Shown: positions 11,438 through 20,347 of the stretch, piece after piece
How positions within the stretch are numbered: position 1 is the stretch's first letter
How the letters are laid out: each line of letters begins with the position of its first letter
From: Lysobacter sp. cf310
GTDB taxonomy: Bacteria; Pseudomonadota; Gammaproteobacteria; Xanthomonadales; Xanthomonadaceae
Direction: 5' to 3'
Length of the DNA: 64,000 nucleotides
Assembly (NCBI RefSeq): GCF_900114355.1
Contig: NZ_FOSS01000001.1
Span: 769,386 to 833,385 of the forward strand
Notes under the pieces: model-generated
The model's database searches: none
The model's input: the letters and a program-made list of their open reading frames with translations, nothing else
What the model was told of the DNA's origin: nothing
Program-made: the position numbers and the translations under genes

Positions 11438-12544
11438 CTACGGCGAGCCCCGCGGAAACCGCGACAGCCAATACCGCGTACGCCGCAGATAGTGATCCGG
11501 CGCCAGCGGCGCATAGTCGAAATAGCGCCCATCGCGGTCGGCCGCGCGCGCCGGCTCCAGCTGCGTGCCCTCGTGCCATTCGTTGAAGGACGTGATCGAC
11601 ACCCAGCGGGCGCCGCTGTCCACGGCCGCGCCGAACATCGCGTCGTAATAGGCGCCGCCGTCGCGGCCACGCTCGTTGGCGCGGTTCCAGGGCCGCACGC
11701 GCCGGTCGCTGTAGCCCGGCCCCACCGAGGGAACGAAGCGCAGGCCGTGCTCGTCCGCCCAGCGCTGCAGTTGCGGCCAGTGCTGCGGCGTCGAGCCCCA
11801 GGTGAAGCCGCGGCTGGCGAAATAGGTGTAGACGCCGTCGAACCCGCCATCGAGGAAGAACCGGCCCTCGTCGGCCCGCACCCACAGGCCGATCACATCG
11901 GCGTCGTAAGCGCCGCCGCGCAGCGTATCGGCGCCGTCCGCGCGCAGCAGCCGCGCCCAGTCGGAGGCAGGCAGTTGGTAGGAGTCGTAGACGAAGAACA
12001 ACGGACGCCCGCTGCCGGGATCGCGATAGAACGCCGGATGCCGGCCGTAGTCGTCGATCGCGGCGACGAGCTGCGCGCGCGCCGCGACGATGTCGGGGCG
12101 CGAGGCCGGTTCGATCTGGAAACAGATGCGCAGGCCGTGGCGCGCGGCGGCGTCGAACAGCGCGGGCAGGCTGCGATAGCTCGGGTCCGCGCGCCCCAGC
12201 CAGGTCACCGCGACCACGCCGATGCCGGCCTGCGCGATCATCGCCATGTGGCGCTCGGCCAGCGCCGGGTCGGCGCTGCTGTACTCGCCCAGCGCGGGGT
12301 AGAAGTCGGCGGCGATGTCGCCGCCGCCCGGGATGTCCGGCGCGCCCGCGTCCTCGGCGCGCAGCTTCAGCACCGGATGCGCCCAGTGCAGGCGCGCGCC
12401 GTCGCGCTCGGGGTTGCCGTACCAGTTGTAGTAGAAAACGATCGCGCGCGGATGGAGCGCGGCGGCCGGCGGCGTGCGCGGCGGCGTGGCGGCGCAGGCC
12501 GTCAGCCACAGCGCGCACAGCGCCAGCGCCGCGCGCAACCTCAC
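11438..12544 (-). CDS. GH99-like endo-alpha-mannosidase lipoprotein
   Basis: GH99 enzymes cut internal alpha-1,2 bonds in high-mannose N-glycans, releasing Glc-Man or Man-Man units; bacterial members also act on fungal mannan. The 368-residue product begins at GTG 12544, which overlaps the GH47 stop by 4 bases (GTGA). It has a lipoprotein signal ending LWLTAC (Cys near residue 17). Family motifs are clear: FYYNWYGNPERDG..WAHP near the N-terminus and SFNEWHEGTQLEPA near the C-terminus. In the latter, E322 and E325 match the catalytic Glu pair (NEWHEG) of characterised GH99 enzymes. It is the last gene of a run that reads epimerase-GH2-GH47-GH99. Lipid anchoring would put it in the periplasm or on the cell surface. 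Exact linkage specificity is inferred. Confidence 0.88.
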   Translation of the reverse strand: MRLRAALALCALWLTACAATPPRTPPAAALHPRAIVFYYNWYGNPERDGARLHWAHPVLKLRAEDAGAPDIPGGGDIAADFYPALGEYSSADPALAERHMAMIAQAGIGVVAVTWLGRADPSYRSLPALFDAAARHGLRICFQIEPASRPDIVAARAQLVAAIDDYGRHPAFYRDPGSGRPLFFVYDSYQLPASDWARLLRADGADTLRGGAYDADVIGLWVRADEGRFFLDGGFDGVYTYFASRGFTWGSTPQHWPQLQRWADEHGLRFVPSVGPGYSDRRVRPWNRANERGRDGGAYYDAMFGAAVDSGARWVSITSFNEWHEGTQLEPARAADRDGRYFDYAPLAPDHYLRRTRYWLSRFPRGSP

Positions 12545-13971
12545 TGCGGCTTGGCCGCCGGCAGACGCAGAGGATGCGCCTCGGTATTGAAGGTCACCTG
12601 TTCGAAGTCCAGCGTCTGCGCCGGCGCGAACAGCAGGTAGTAGTACTTGAAGGTCTCGGCGAACAGGAAGCTCTCCATCGAGTCGTCCTGCTGCTTGCTG
12701 GTCACGTCCTTGAGCGCGGCGTAGCCGGCTTCGGTGCGGCAGTGGCGCACGAAGTCGTCGAAGAACTCGCGCCCCATCGCGCGGTACTTGGGATCGCCGG
12801 TCAGCACATGCAGGTAATAGGCCGACTCGACGATCTCCGGCCGCAGCGCGTAACCGGGCGACGCGACCTGCATCTTGGCGTAGTCCAGCGACTCGGGCTC
12901 GATGCCGTGCAGGCGCCACATCTTCAAGCCCGAATCCTGCAGGCGCTGGGCGCGATCCAGATCGCCGCCCAAAGCCAGCAGCGCCGGCATGAACGCGTCC
13001 AGTGCGCCGTAGCGCGTGGCCGTGCGCTTGCCGGTGACCATGTCGGCATGGCCGTACCACAGCTCGCGCTCGCGCACTTCGTCGGCCAGATGCGCATTGA
13101 CCGCGACGATGCTCTGATCCCACATCGCCTTGCATTCCTGGTCGCCGAACAAACGCCAGCACTTGTACAGATACTCGTAATAGGAATCGATGCCGCCGCC
13201 GATGTGCGAGCCGGTATCGGTCCAGCGCCCGCTCTCCACGTCGATCCAGGACCCGACCAGGCCGGTCTTGGGGTCGCGCCGCTTATAGGTCTCCACCAAC
13301 GCGCGCTTGGCCCGGTCGTAGTACACCGGCTTGCCGGTGAGCTTGGACAGCATGCCGAACTCGATCAGCAGGGTGCCGGTCTCGGCCGGGTTGCTGACCT
13401 TGCCGCGGGTCTTGCCGGTGCGCAGATTGACGTGGGTGTAAGGCAGGCCGGTGGGCGAGTCGAACGCCGGCAGCAGGCGCGTGCCCAGGTCGTCGGCGAG
13501 CTTGAGCAGGCGCTCGTCGCCGGTGGCCTGGTAACCCGACAGCAGGCCGCCGAGCAGACGGATGGTGACCTCGAAGTTCTGCACGACCATGTCGCGGTCG
13601 AAGTTCAGCTGGGTCGCGATCAGCTCGCGCGCCTCGTCGGCCTCGCTCTTCAGGCCCATCAGCAGCAGAGTGTCCAGCGCGTCCACCGGCGTCATCAGCA
13701 GCGAGTGCGGGTACCAGTCGTGGCCGCTCTTGCTCAGCGGCTTGAGCGCGTCGCGGCCCCAGGCGTAGCGCTTGTAGCCCTGCCAGGCATGACGGGTCTC
13801 CTCCTTCACGCGTTCGGCCATGCGTGCGGCGTCGGCGGCGTCCGCGCTCTGTGCGGGCGCGGCCGCGGCCGGCGCCTGAGCGGAGGCGGCCGTTGCGGTG
13901 TCGGCGGCGGGACGGGCGCAGCCGGCGATCAGGACGGCGGCGATGAGGCAGGCGAGCGTGCGTGGAGTCAT
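12541..13971 (-). CDS. GH47 alpha-1,2-mannosidase lipoprotein
   Basis: GH47 enzymes are inverting, Ca2+-dependent alpha-1,2-mannosidases, best known from the eukaryotic ER and Golgi and uncommon in bacteria. The product (476 residues from ATG 13971) has a lipobox (LIAGC). All class I landmarks are visible: TPVDALDTLLLMG, FEVTIRLLGGLLSGY (Glu), GGGIDSYYEYLYK (Asp), RPEIVESAYYL (Glu), ESFLFAETFKYYYLLF and the C-terminal FNTEAHPL, whose Thr coordinates calcium. An in-frame GTG at 13983 would add four residues. It overlaps the GH99-like gene by 4 bases and follows the GH2 gene after 70 bp. It would remove terminal alpha-1,2 mannose from high-mannose chains in the periplasm or at the surface. Confidence 0.94.
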   Translation of the reverse strand: MTPRTLACLIAAVLIAGCARPAADTATAASAQAPAAAAPAQSADAADAARMAERVKEETRHAWQGYKRYAWGRDALKPLSKSGHDWYPHSLLMTPVDALDTLLLMGLKSEADEARELIATQLNFDRDMVVQNFEVTIRLLGGLLSGYQATGDERLLKLADDLGTRLLPAFDSPTGLPYTHVNLRTGKTRGKVSNPAETGTLLIEFGMLSKLTGKPVYYDRAKRALVETYKRRDPKTGLVGSWIDVESGRWTDTGSHIGGGIDSYYEYLYKCWRLFGDQECKAMWDQSIVAVNAHLADEVRERELWYGHADMVTGKRTATRYGALDAFMPALLALGGDLDRAQRLQDSGLKMWRLHGIEPESLDYAKMQVASPGYALRPEIVESAYYLHVLTGDPKYRAMGREFFDDFVRHCRTEAGYAALKDVTSKQQDDSMESFLFAETFKYYYLLFAPAQTLDFEQVTFNTEAHPLRLPAAKPQ

Positions 13972-14041
13972 CAGGATCACCAAGGTCGGTTGGGTGGCCG
14001 CGCCGATACCGGCGTACGGCGCGGGAAAACGGAAACCGGAT

Positions 14042-16690
14042 TCAGGGCGCGCCCAGCCAGCGCAGCCGCAAGGCCTCGCGCAAGCGCGCCGGATCGGCGT
14101 CGGCGCGCACGCGCAGTTGCACGGTTTCGCCGGGCAGCAGGGTCAATGCGTTGTCGGACAGCTCGGCGTCCAGGCCGTCGAACTCGATCCACAGCCCGCG
14201 CGCGAGGCGATCGGCCTGCAGCGTCAGCACCGCGGCCTTGCCGTCGCGGCGCCACTGCGTGCGCAGGCGCGGATCGTCCAGTGCCAGCGCCTTGGCTTCG
14301 TCGAAATAGATCACACGGCGCGACACCGCCTCGCCTTGAGCCTGCAGCTCGAACACCGCCGCGGTACGGCGCGGGTCGGCGCCGCGCAGCAGTTCGGCAT
14401 CGCTCCAGGCGCCCGCGGCGGCGACGGCCAGCGGCGTCAGCGCGACCTCGCCCTGCGCACGCCAATGTTCGCGGCCGTCGAAATCGATCACGCGCAGCGT
14501 CCATCGCGCCGGCAGGGCCTGGGTGCGGTCCGATAGCAGACTCAGCGTGGTGCGTCCGTCCTTGCGCAGCGCCGCCGCCGCGACCGGGGCGAAGAAACGG
14601 CGTGCGTGGAAATGCAGGGCCTTCCAACGGCCGTAATAGTCCAGGCTGGACCAGGACGCGCCCGGCCAGACGTCGTTGAGCTGCCAGTACAGCGAGCCCA
14701 TGGTGTGCGGCCGGCTGGCGCGGTGGTGCAACGCGGCCAGCTCGATGCCCTCGGCCTGCATGACCTGGCTGAGGTAGACGAACTGGGCGAAATCACGCGG
14801 CTCGCCGTAGCCGGCGCGGATGTAGTGCAGCAGGCGCTCGTTACCGGCGCCGGCCAGGAACTTCTGGTGGGCGCGGATTACCGGCGTATCGATGCCCTGC
14901 TCCGCCGCGCTGGCGAAGGCGTCGACGGTGCGCAGCGACGGCCAGGCCTGCAGGCCGAACTCGGACATGAAACGCGGGGTCTCGTCCAAGTAAGCGGCGA
15001 TCGGCTTGGAGCCGGCCCACACGTCCCAGTAGTGCTTGTCGCCCTTGCTCGAATCGTTGGCCTTCTCGTCCAGGTCGTTGCCGGGCGAACTGGACCAGTA
15101 CGGCAGATCGCCGGCCTCCTGCGCGACCACCTCGCGCAAGTCGCGCCCGAACAGTTGCACGTAGCCGTCCCAGACCGATTGCGCGTAGCGCGGATCGGCA
15201 TCCATCAGCTTGCGGCGATGACCCCAGTCCTTCCAGGCCGTCTCCTCCTCGTTGTTGCCGCACCACAGCACGATACTGGGATGGCGGCGCAGGCGTCGGA
15301 CCTGGTCGCGCGCCTCGGCCACGGCATTGGCGCGGAAATCCGGATCGAAGCCCGGCTGCATGCCGCCGCCGTACATGAAGTCCTGCCACACCATCAGGCC
15401 GAGCTCGTCGGCCAGGTCGAAGAAGTCGTCGCTTTCGTAATAGCCGCCGCCCCAGTTGCGCAGCATGTTCATGTTGGCCGCGCGCGCGTCCTCCAGGGTC
15501 TTGCGCAGGCGTTCGCGCGGCACCCGCGCGGGAAACATGTCGAACGGGATCGCGTTGGCGCCCTTGGCGAAGATCTCGATGCCGTTGACCGCGAACGCGA
15601 AGCCCTGCCCCGCCGCGTCGCGCGGCCGGCGCAGCTCGACGCGGCGCAGGCCGGTGCGCTGTTGCGCCTGGACGCGCTGGCCGTCCGCGCCGAGCAGACG
15701 CGCGCGGAAGGTGTACAGCGCCTGCTCGCCGTAGCCGAACGGGTACCAGCGGCGCGGCCGCTCGATCCGTACCGGCACATTCAGCGTCTGCGCGCCGGCT
15801 TGCAGTTGCACGGTCTGGCGCAGCGTGCGCGCGCGGCGACCGTCGGGGTCCAGCCAATCCAGTGCCAGGGTCGCGCTGCCGGCGGCGTCGGCGCGCAGTT
15901 GGACCTGCGCGCGCAGCTCGGCGACATCGGCATCGATGCGCAGCTGGCGCAGGTGCAGTTCGTCGATGCGCGGGCCGCTCCAACTCTCCAGCTTCACGTC
16001 GCGCCATAGGCCGGCGGTGACGTAGCGCGGGCCCCAGTCCCAGCCGTAGTGGTAGCCGGGCTTGCGCGCGAAGTTGCCGGTCATCGCCTCCTTGGGCTCG
16101 TCGCCGTAGGGCGAGGGGTAGTTGCCGGCGATCTTGTGCGGCATCGCCTCCACGCGTGGCAGCAGGCGCCGGATCGGCGAATGCAGCAGCACCCGCAGCT
16201 CGTTGCCGCGCGCGCGCAGCTTGCCGGCCACCGGCACCCGCCAGGTCCGGAAGGCGTTGTCGGCCGACAGCAGCGCCTCGCCGTTGAGGTAGACGTCGGC
16301 GTAGGTATCCAGGCCCTCGAATACCAGTTCGGCATGAGGCTGGCGCAGCGTGGCCTGGCTCAGATCGAAGCGGCTGCGGTATTCCCAGGCGCCCAGGCCT
16401 ATCCATTGCAGCTGCGCTTCCGGCGCGCCGACGTAGGGATCGGGAATCAGCCCCTGCGCGAGCAAGTCGGTATGTACATGGCCGGGCACGCGCGCGGCGC
16501 GCCATTGCGTCGCAGGCAAGTGCTCGCGCGCCTGCGGGTCGTCCGGCAGCAAGCGGAACTCCCAGCCCTGATGCAGGTGGCGCACCTCGGGCTGCGTCGC
16601 CGACGCGGCCGTGGCGAACAGCGCCGCCACGGCGATCGATACGACCGCCGCGCCGCTACGCCATCCCTGCCCGAGCTTGGCCGGCCGCAT
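14042..16690 (-). CDS. GH2 beta-mannosidase, exported
   Basis: This enzyme removes the single beta-1,4-mannose of the N-glycan core, or beta-mannose from other glycans. The 882-residue product has a signal peptide (about residues 1-31, ending ASA), then the jelly-roll, Ig-like and TIM-barrel domains of GH2. The acid/base is E481 in WCGNNEE and the nucleophile is E577 in MSEFGLQAW, the form typical of beta-mannosidases. WDWGPRYVTAGLWRDV (about residues 220-235) is another mannosidase hallmark. The start ATG 16690 lies 8 bp after the epimerase stop, so the two are co-transcribed. It has normal length. Confidence 0.94.
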   Translation of the reverse strand: MRPAKLGQGWRSGAAVVSIAVAALFATAASATQPEVRHLHQGWEFRLLPDDPQAREHLPATQWRAARVPGHVHTDLLAQGLIPDPYVGAPEAQLQWIGLGAWEYRSRFDLSQATLRQPHAELVFEGLDTYADVYLNGEALLSADNAFRTWRVPVAGKLRARGNELRVLLHSPIRRLLPRVEAMPHKIAGNYPSPYGDEPKEAMTGNFARKPGYHYGWDWGPRYVTAGLWRDVKLESWSGPRIDELHLRQLRIDADVAELRAQVQLRADAAGSATLALDWLDPDGRRARTLRQTVQLQAGAQTLNVPVRIERPRRWYPFGYGEQALYTFRARLLGADGQRVQAQQRTGLRRVELRRPRDAAGQGFAFAVNGIEIFAKGANAIPFDMFPARVPRERLRKTLEDARAANMNMLRNWGGGYYESDDFFDLADELGLMVWQDFMYGGGMQPGFDPDFRANAVAEARDQVRRLRRHPSIVLWCGNNEEETAWKDWGHRRKLMDADPRYAQSVWDGYVQLFGRDLREVVAQEAGDLPYWSSSPGNDLDEKANDSSKGDKHYWDVWAGSKPIAAYLDETPRFMSEFGLQAWPSLRTVDAFASAAEQGIDTPVIRAHQKFLAGAGNERLLHYIRAGYGEPRDFAQFVYLSQVMQAEGIELAALHHRASRPHTMGSLYWQLNDVWPGASWSSLDYYGRWKALHFHARRFFAPVAAAALRKDGRTTLSLLSDRTQALPARWTLRVIDFDGREHWRAQGEVALTPLAVAAAGAWSDAELLRGADPRRTAAVFELQAQGEAVSRRVIYFDEAKALALDDPRLRTQWRRDGKAAVLTLQADRLARGLWIEFDGLDAELSDNALTLLPGETVQLRVRADADPARLREALRLRWLGAP

Positions 16691-16698
16691 CGTCGCCC

Positions 16699-17994
16699 TC
16701 AGCTCCCGCGCACCAGGTTCAGCACTTCGTAGCACGCGCCCATCGTGTGGTAATCGGTCTTGCCGGCCGGACTCTTCTCGTCGCTGTACTTGCGGTTGTC
16801 GGCATCGAGGATGCGGAACCAGGCGCCGTGGCGATGATCGACGAGATGCGCCCAGGCGTAGGCCCACAGGCGCTGGTACCAATCCCAATAGCGATCTTCG
16901 CCGGTGCGCGCGGCCAGCAGCGCGGCGGCGGCCAGCGATTCGGCTTGAACCCAGAAATACTTGTCGTCGTCGCATACATACGCGGGTCCCTCCGCAAGAG
17001 CCCGGCCATCCATGAGCGGACGATCCAAAGCGTTTGCTTCGCTCAACGCCTGCCGTAGGCCCTCGAACGCAAAACCGTAATACATGCCGCCGCGCTGCCC
17101 GTCCCAGGAATGCGCGAGCGCGGTGTCGAACAGATGGCGCGCGGTCGGCAGCAGCCAATCGGCTTCGACATGCCGGTCCAGGATCAGCAGCAGCTTGGCC
17201 CACTCGGTCTGGTGGCCGGGCTGGAAGCCCCAGGGGCGGAACAGGTGCTTGGGATCGTCGAGGTGGTAGGTCCAGTCGATGTTCCAGTCGGCGCCGTAGT
17301 GCTCCCACACCAGCCCGCCGGCCTGGGCGGCGTGGTGGCGGGTCATGCGCTCGGCCAGGCCCAGCGCGCGATCCAGGTAGCGGCGCTCGCCGCTGGCTTC
17401 GAACGCCGCCAGCATGGCCTCGCACATGTGCATGTTGGCGTTCTGGCCACGGTAGCCGCTGAAGTTCCACTGCGCGTCGGCCTCATCGCGGTACAGGCCG
17501 TGCTGCGGTTCCCAGTAGCGCCGCTCCAGCAGCTGCCAGGTCTCGTCCATCCAGGCGCGCGCCTCGTCCATGCCGGCCTTGAGCGCGGTGGAATACGCCA
17601 GCAGCACGAAGGCCACGCCGTAGCAGTGGTAGGTCTCGTCCTCGACCCGGCCGTCGCGCAGGGTCCAGGCATAGCCGCCGGTGTCCGGGTTGCGATGGCG
17701 CTCGCGCAGATAGCGCAGGCCGTGACGCGCCGCGTCCAGGTACTGCGCGCGCAAGGCCGCGTCCTCGCCGAACTCGCGCGCGGCCATGGCGTAGTTGAAG
17801 ACGAAACGGGTGCTGCTGACCAGGTGCCGGTGCGAGGCATCAAAGACCCCGCCGTCGTCCTTGAAGTAATGGAAGAAGCCGCCGGACGGATCGATGCAGC
17901 GCGGGTGATAGAAGGCCATGGTGCGCGCGATATGCGCACGCAGGAAGTCGGCGGAACGGAAGTCCGGGGCGACGGGGTCAGGCAGCGTGTTCAT
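16699..17994 (-). CDS. AGE-family epimerase/isomerase, probable D-mannose isomerase
   Basis: Proteins of the N-acylglucosamine 2-epimerase fold interconvert aldoses and ketoses or their C2 epimers. The 431-residue (alpha/alpha)6 protein keeps the two catalytic His of the mannose/sulfoquinovose isomerase branch: H261 in PGHQTEWAKLL and H416 in TDYHTMGACYEV. It has no signal peptide. Sitting between a fructokinase gene (17-base overlap upstream) and beta-mannosidase, its likely job is mannose to fructose, which the kinase then phosphorylates. The alternative is an epimerase acting on mannose-containing disaccharide or GlcNAc; context favours mannose. Confidence 0.88.
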   Translation of the reverse strand: MNTLPDPVAPDFRSADFLRAHIARTMAFYHPRCIDPSGGFFHYFKDDGGVFDASHRHLVSSTRFVFNYAMAAREFGEDAALRAQYLDAARHGLRYLRERHRNPDTGGYAWTLRDGRVEDETYHCYGVAFVLLAYSTALKAGMDEARAWMDETWQLLERRYWEPQHGLYRDEADAQWNFSGYRGQNANMHMCEAMLAAFEASGERRYLDRALGLAERMTRHHAAQAGGLVWEHYGADWNIDWTYHLDDPKHLFRPWGFQPGHQTEWAKLLLILDRHVEADWLLPTARHLFDTALAHSWDGQRGGMYYGFAFEGLRQALSEANALDRPLMDGRALAEGPAYVCDDDKYFWVQAESLAAAALLAARTGEDRYWDWYQRLWAYAWAHLVDHRHGAWFRILDADNRKYSDEKSPAGKTDYHTMGACYEVLNLVRGS

Positions 17995-18982
17995 ACTGAT
18001 CCTTGAGCAATTGCTGCACCTGCGCGCGCGTGGGCATCGCGGCGAAGGCGCCGTGCCGGGTCACCGCCAGCGCGCCGACCGCGGCGGCGAAACGCAGGGC
18101 GTCCTCCAGCGCGGCGCGGTCGGCCAGGAACGCGGGCAGGCCCGCCGCATCCACGCCGCGTTCGCATAGATGCGACAGCAGGCCGCCGACGAAGGCGTCG
18201 CCGGCGGCGGTGGTGTCGACCGCCTTGACCCGGAAGCCGCGCACCTCGCCCTCGCCGTCGGCGCTGTACCAGCGCATCGGCGCGCCGCCGTCGGTGACCA
18301 CCAGCCAGCGCGCCGCGCCCGCGAACAAGCGTTCGCGCACCGCGCGTTCGCCGGTCTCGCCGCCGCCGTAGGGCTCGGCCAGGTAATCCAGTTCGTTGCG
18401 CGCCAGCTTGACCAGGTCAGCCTGGGCCAAGGCCTGCCACAGGCGCTGCCGCGGCTGCACGTCCTGCGGCCACAGCATCGGGCGCAGGTTGAGATCCAGG
18501 CTGACGAGGGCACCGGCCGCACGCGCCAGGCGCATGCCCTGCAAGGTGGCCTCGGCGATCTCGTCCTCGGTCAGGCTGTTGGAGCAGACGTGGAAGGCGC
18601 CGGCCCGGGCGAAGCAGTCGGCGGCGTAGTGCTCGCTGCGGAACAGCAGATCCGCCGCCGGCGGACGGTAGAAGCTGAAGCTGCGCTCGCCGTGCTCGTC
18701 CAGGGCGACGAAGGCCAGCGCGGTCTTGGCCGCGTCGGTGCGCAGCACGTAGTCGGTGGACACGCCGCAGCCGCGCAGACTGTCGAGCAGGAAATCGCCG
18801 AACATGTCGCGGCCCAGCATGCCCACGAACTGGGTCGGCGCGCCCAGGCGCGCCGCGGCGGCGGCGACGTTGGCCGGCGCGCCGCCGGCGTACTTGAGGA
18901 ACGCGCGCGGCGCGTCGTCGACGGGCGCGGGCTGGGCGAGGAAATCGATCAAGGCCTCGCCGAAGCAAACGATGTTGCGCAT
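17978..18982 (-). CDS. PfkB-family sugar kinase, probable fructokinase
   Basis: This ATP-dependent kinase of the ribokinase fold probably makes fructose 6-phosphate. The 334-residue product has the N-terminal PfkB signature (GGAPANVAAAAARLG, about residues 33-47) and the C-terminal signature DTTAAGDAFVGGLL, with the catalytic base at about D262. FGEALIDF at the start is typical of fructokinases. The start ATG 18982 is 5 bp after the MFS gene, and its 3' end overlaps the epimerase gene by 17 bases. The order permease-kinase-isomerase supports mannose catabolism through fructose. Confidence 0.9.
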   Translation of the reverse strand: MRNIVCFGEALIDFLAQPAPVDDAPRAFLKYAGGAPANVAAAAARLGAPTQFVGMLGRDMFGDFLLDSLRGCGVSTDYVLRTDAAKTALAFVALDEHGERSFSFYRPPAADLLFRSEHYAADCFARAGAFHVCSNSLTEDEIAEATLQGMRLARAAGALVSLDLNLRPMLWPQDVQPRQRLWQALAQADLVKLARNELDYLAEPYGGGETGERAVRERLFAGAARWLVVTDGGAPMRWYSADGEGEVRGFRVKAVDTTAAGDAFVGGLLSHLCERGVDAAGLPAFLADRAALEDALRFAAAVGALAVTRHGAFAAMPTRAQVQQLLKDQYEHAA

Positions 18983-18987
18983 GCGGT

Positions 18988-20295
18988 TCAATCCTGCCCC
19001 TGTGCGGTGTTGGCGGACGGCGATAGGCGCGAGCCGCGCAGGCCGTACCAGACGATGTAGGCGTAGCAGAGCGCGGACACGACGAAGGCGTACTGCAGGG
19101 CGCGGGTCTCGTCGCCCAGCGTGCCCTTGAGCAGATCGACCAAGGCGCCCTGCAGCGGCGGAATCACCGCGCCGCCGACGATGGCCATCACCAGCAGGCT
19201 GGAGGCCTTCTCGGTCATCGGCCCCAGGCGCTCGATCGCCAGGGTGAAGATGGTCGGGAACATGATGGAGTTGAACAGGCCCACCAGCACCACCGACCAC
19301 AAGGCCACGCCGCCCAGGGTGTTCATGGTGACCAGCAGCAGCACGATGTTGATCGCCGCGTACAACGGCAGCAGCCGGCGCGGATTGGCGCTCATCAGCA
19401 GCGCCGCGCCGAGGAAGCGGCCGATCATCGCGGCGCCGTGGTAGTAGGACAGGTACAGCGAAGCCTGGCCTTCGCTCATCGCGCCGATCTCCGGGCGCGA
19501 GACGTACTTGACCATGAAGTGGGCGACCGTGACCTCCACGCCCACGTAGAAGAAGATCGCCAGCACGCCCCAACGCAGATGCGAATGACGCAGCACGTCG
19601 ACGAAGCCGTGCTTGCGCGTGTCGGCCTGTTCGGTGGCCTCGGTGAGCGCCGGCATGCGGAAGAAGTACACCGCCGCCGCCAGCACGATCAGCGCCACGG
19701 CCACGCCGATGTACAGCGGTTGCACGGTCTGCACGCGTTCGGCCGCCGGCAACTTGGCCAGTTGTTCGGCGCTGAGCAGGGTCGCGCTGAAGATCAGCAG
19801 GCCGGCCACGTAGGGGCCGATGGTGTGGCCCAGCGAATTCACCGCCTGGGCGAAGTTGAGGCGGCTGGCGGCGCGCTCGGGCACGCCCAGCAGGCTCACG
19901 TAGGGATTGGCCGAGACCTGCAGCAGGACGATGCCGGTGGCCAGAATGAACAAGGCCGGCAGGAACAGTTCGAACGAGGCCGCCTGCGCCGCCGGCAGCA
20001 CCAGCAGCGCGCCGCCGCCGGCGATCAGCAGGCCGATCACGATGCCCAGCTTGTAGCCGACCCGGGCCACCACCCGCCCGGCCGGTACCGCCATCACGAA
20101 GTAGGCCCCGAAGAAGGCCGAGTCCAGCAGCATCGAGCGCGCGTGGGTGAGCTGGAACACCGACTGCAGGTGCGGAATCAGCACCCCGTTGAGCTCGGTG
20201 ATGAAGCCCCACATGAAGAAGATCGCGGTCATCGCGATCAGGGCCGCGCGGTTGCGCGCGGCGGACGCCGGCGCGTTGGGATCGTGAGTGCTCAT
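18988..20295 (-). CDS. FucP/GluP-type sugar MFS permease
   Basis: This is a 12-TM proton-coupled hexose permease of the fucose-galactose-glucose subfamily in the inner membrane. The 435-residue product shows the subfamily marks FFMWGFITELNGVLIPHLQ (TM1), GAYFVMAVPAGRVVARVGYK (between TM2 and TM3), QVSANPYVSLLG (TM4) and NFAQAVNSLGHTIGPY (TM5). It lies between the LacI gene (52-bp gap) and the fructokinase gene, so it most likely imports the mannose and perhaps glucose released in the periplasm. Confidence 0.92.
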   Translation of the reverse strand: MSTHDPNAPASAARNRAALIAMTAIFFMWGFITELNGVLIPHLQSVFQLTHARSMLLDSAFFGAYFVMAVPAGRVVARVGYKLGIVIGLLIAGGGALLVLPAAQAASFELFLPALFILATGIVLLQVSANPYVSLLGVPERAASRLNFAQAVNSLGHTIGPYVAGLLIFSATLLSAEQLAKLPAAERVQTVQPLYIGVAVALIVLAAAVYFFRMPALTEATEQADTRKHGFVDVLRHSHLRWGVLAIFFYVGVEVTVAHFMVKYVSRPEIGAMSEGQASLYLSYYHGAAMIGRFLGAALLMSANPRRLLPLYAAINIVLLLVTMNTLGGVALWSVVLVGLFNSIMFPTIFTLAIERLGPMTEKASSLLVMAIVGGAVIPPLQGALVDLLKGTLGDETRALQYAFVVSALCYAYIVWYGLRGSRLSPSANTAQGQD

Positions 20296-20347
20296 GGCGT
20301 CGACTGCTCGGTGGAGGCGTCGTGCGGTCGGCGCCGGAAGAGGGAAC

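Noticed and set aside
12574-14679. Long plus-strand open frame opposite GH47 and GH2 (and similar ones at 26273-29416 and 32191-35007)
   Set aside because: These are mirror frames of the minus-strand glycosidase, receptor and recG genes, with no family motif.
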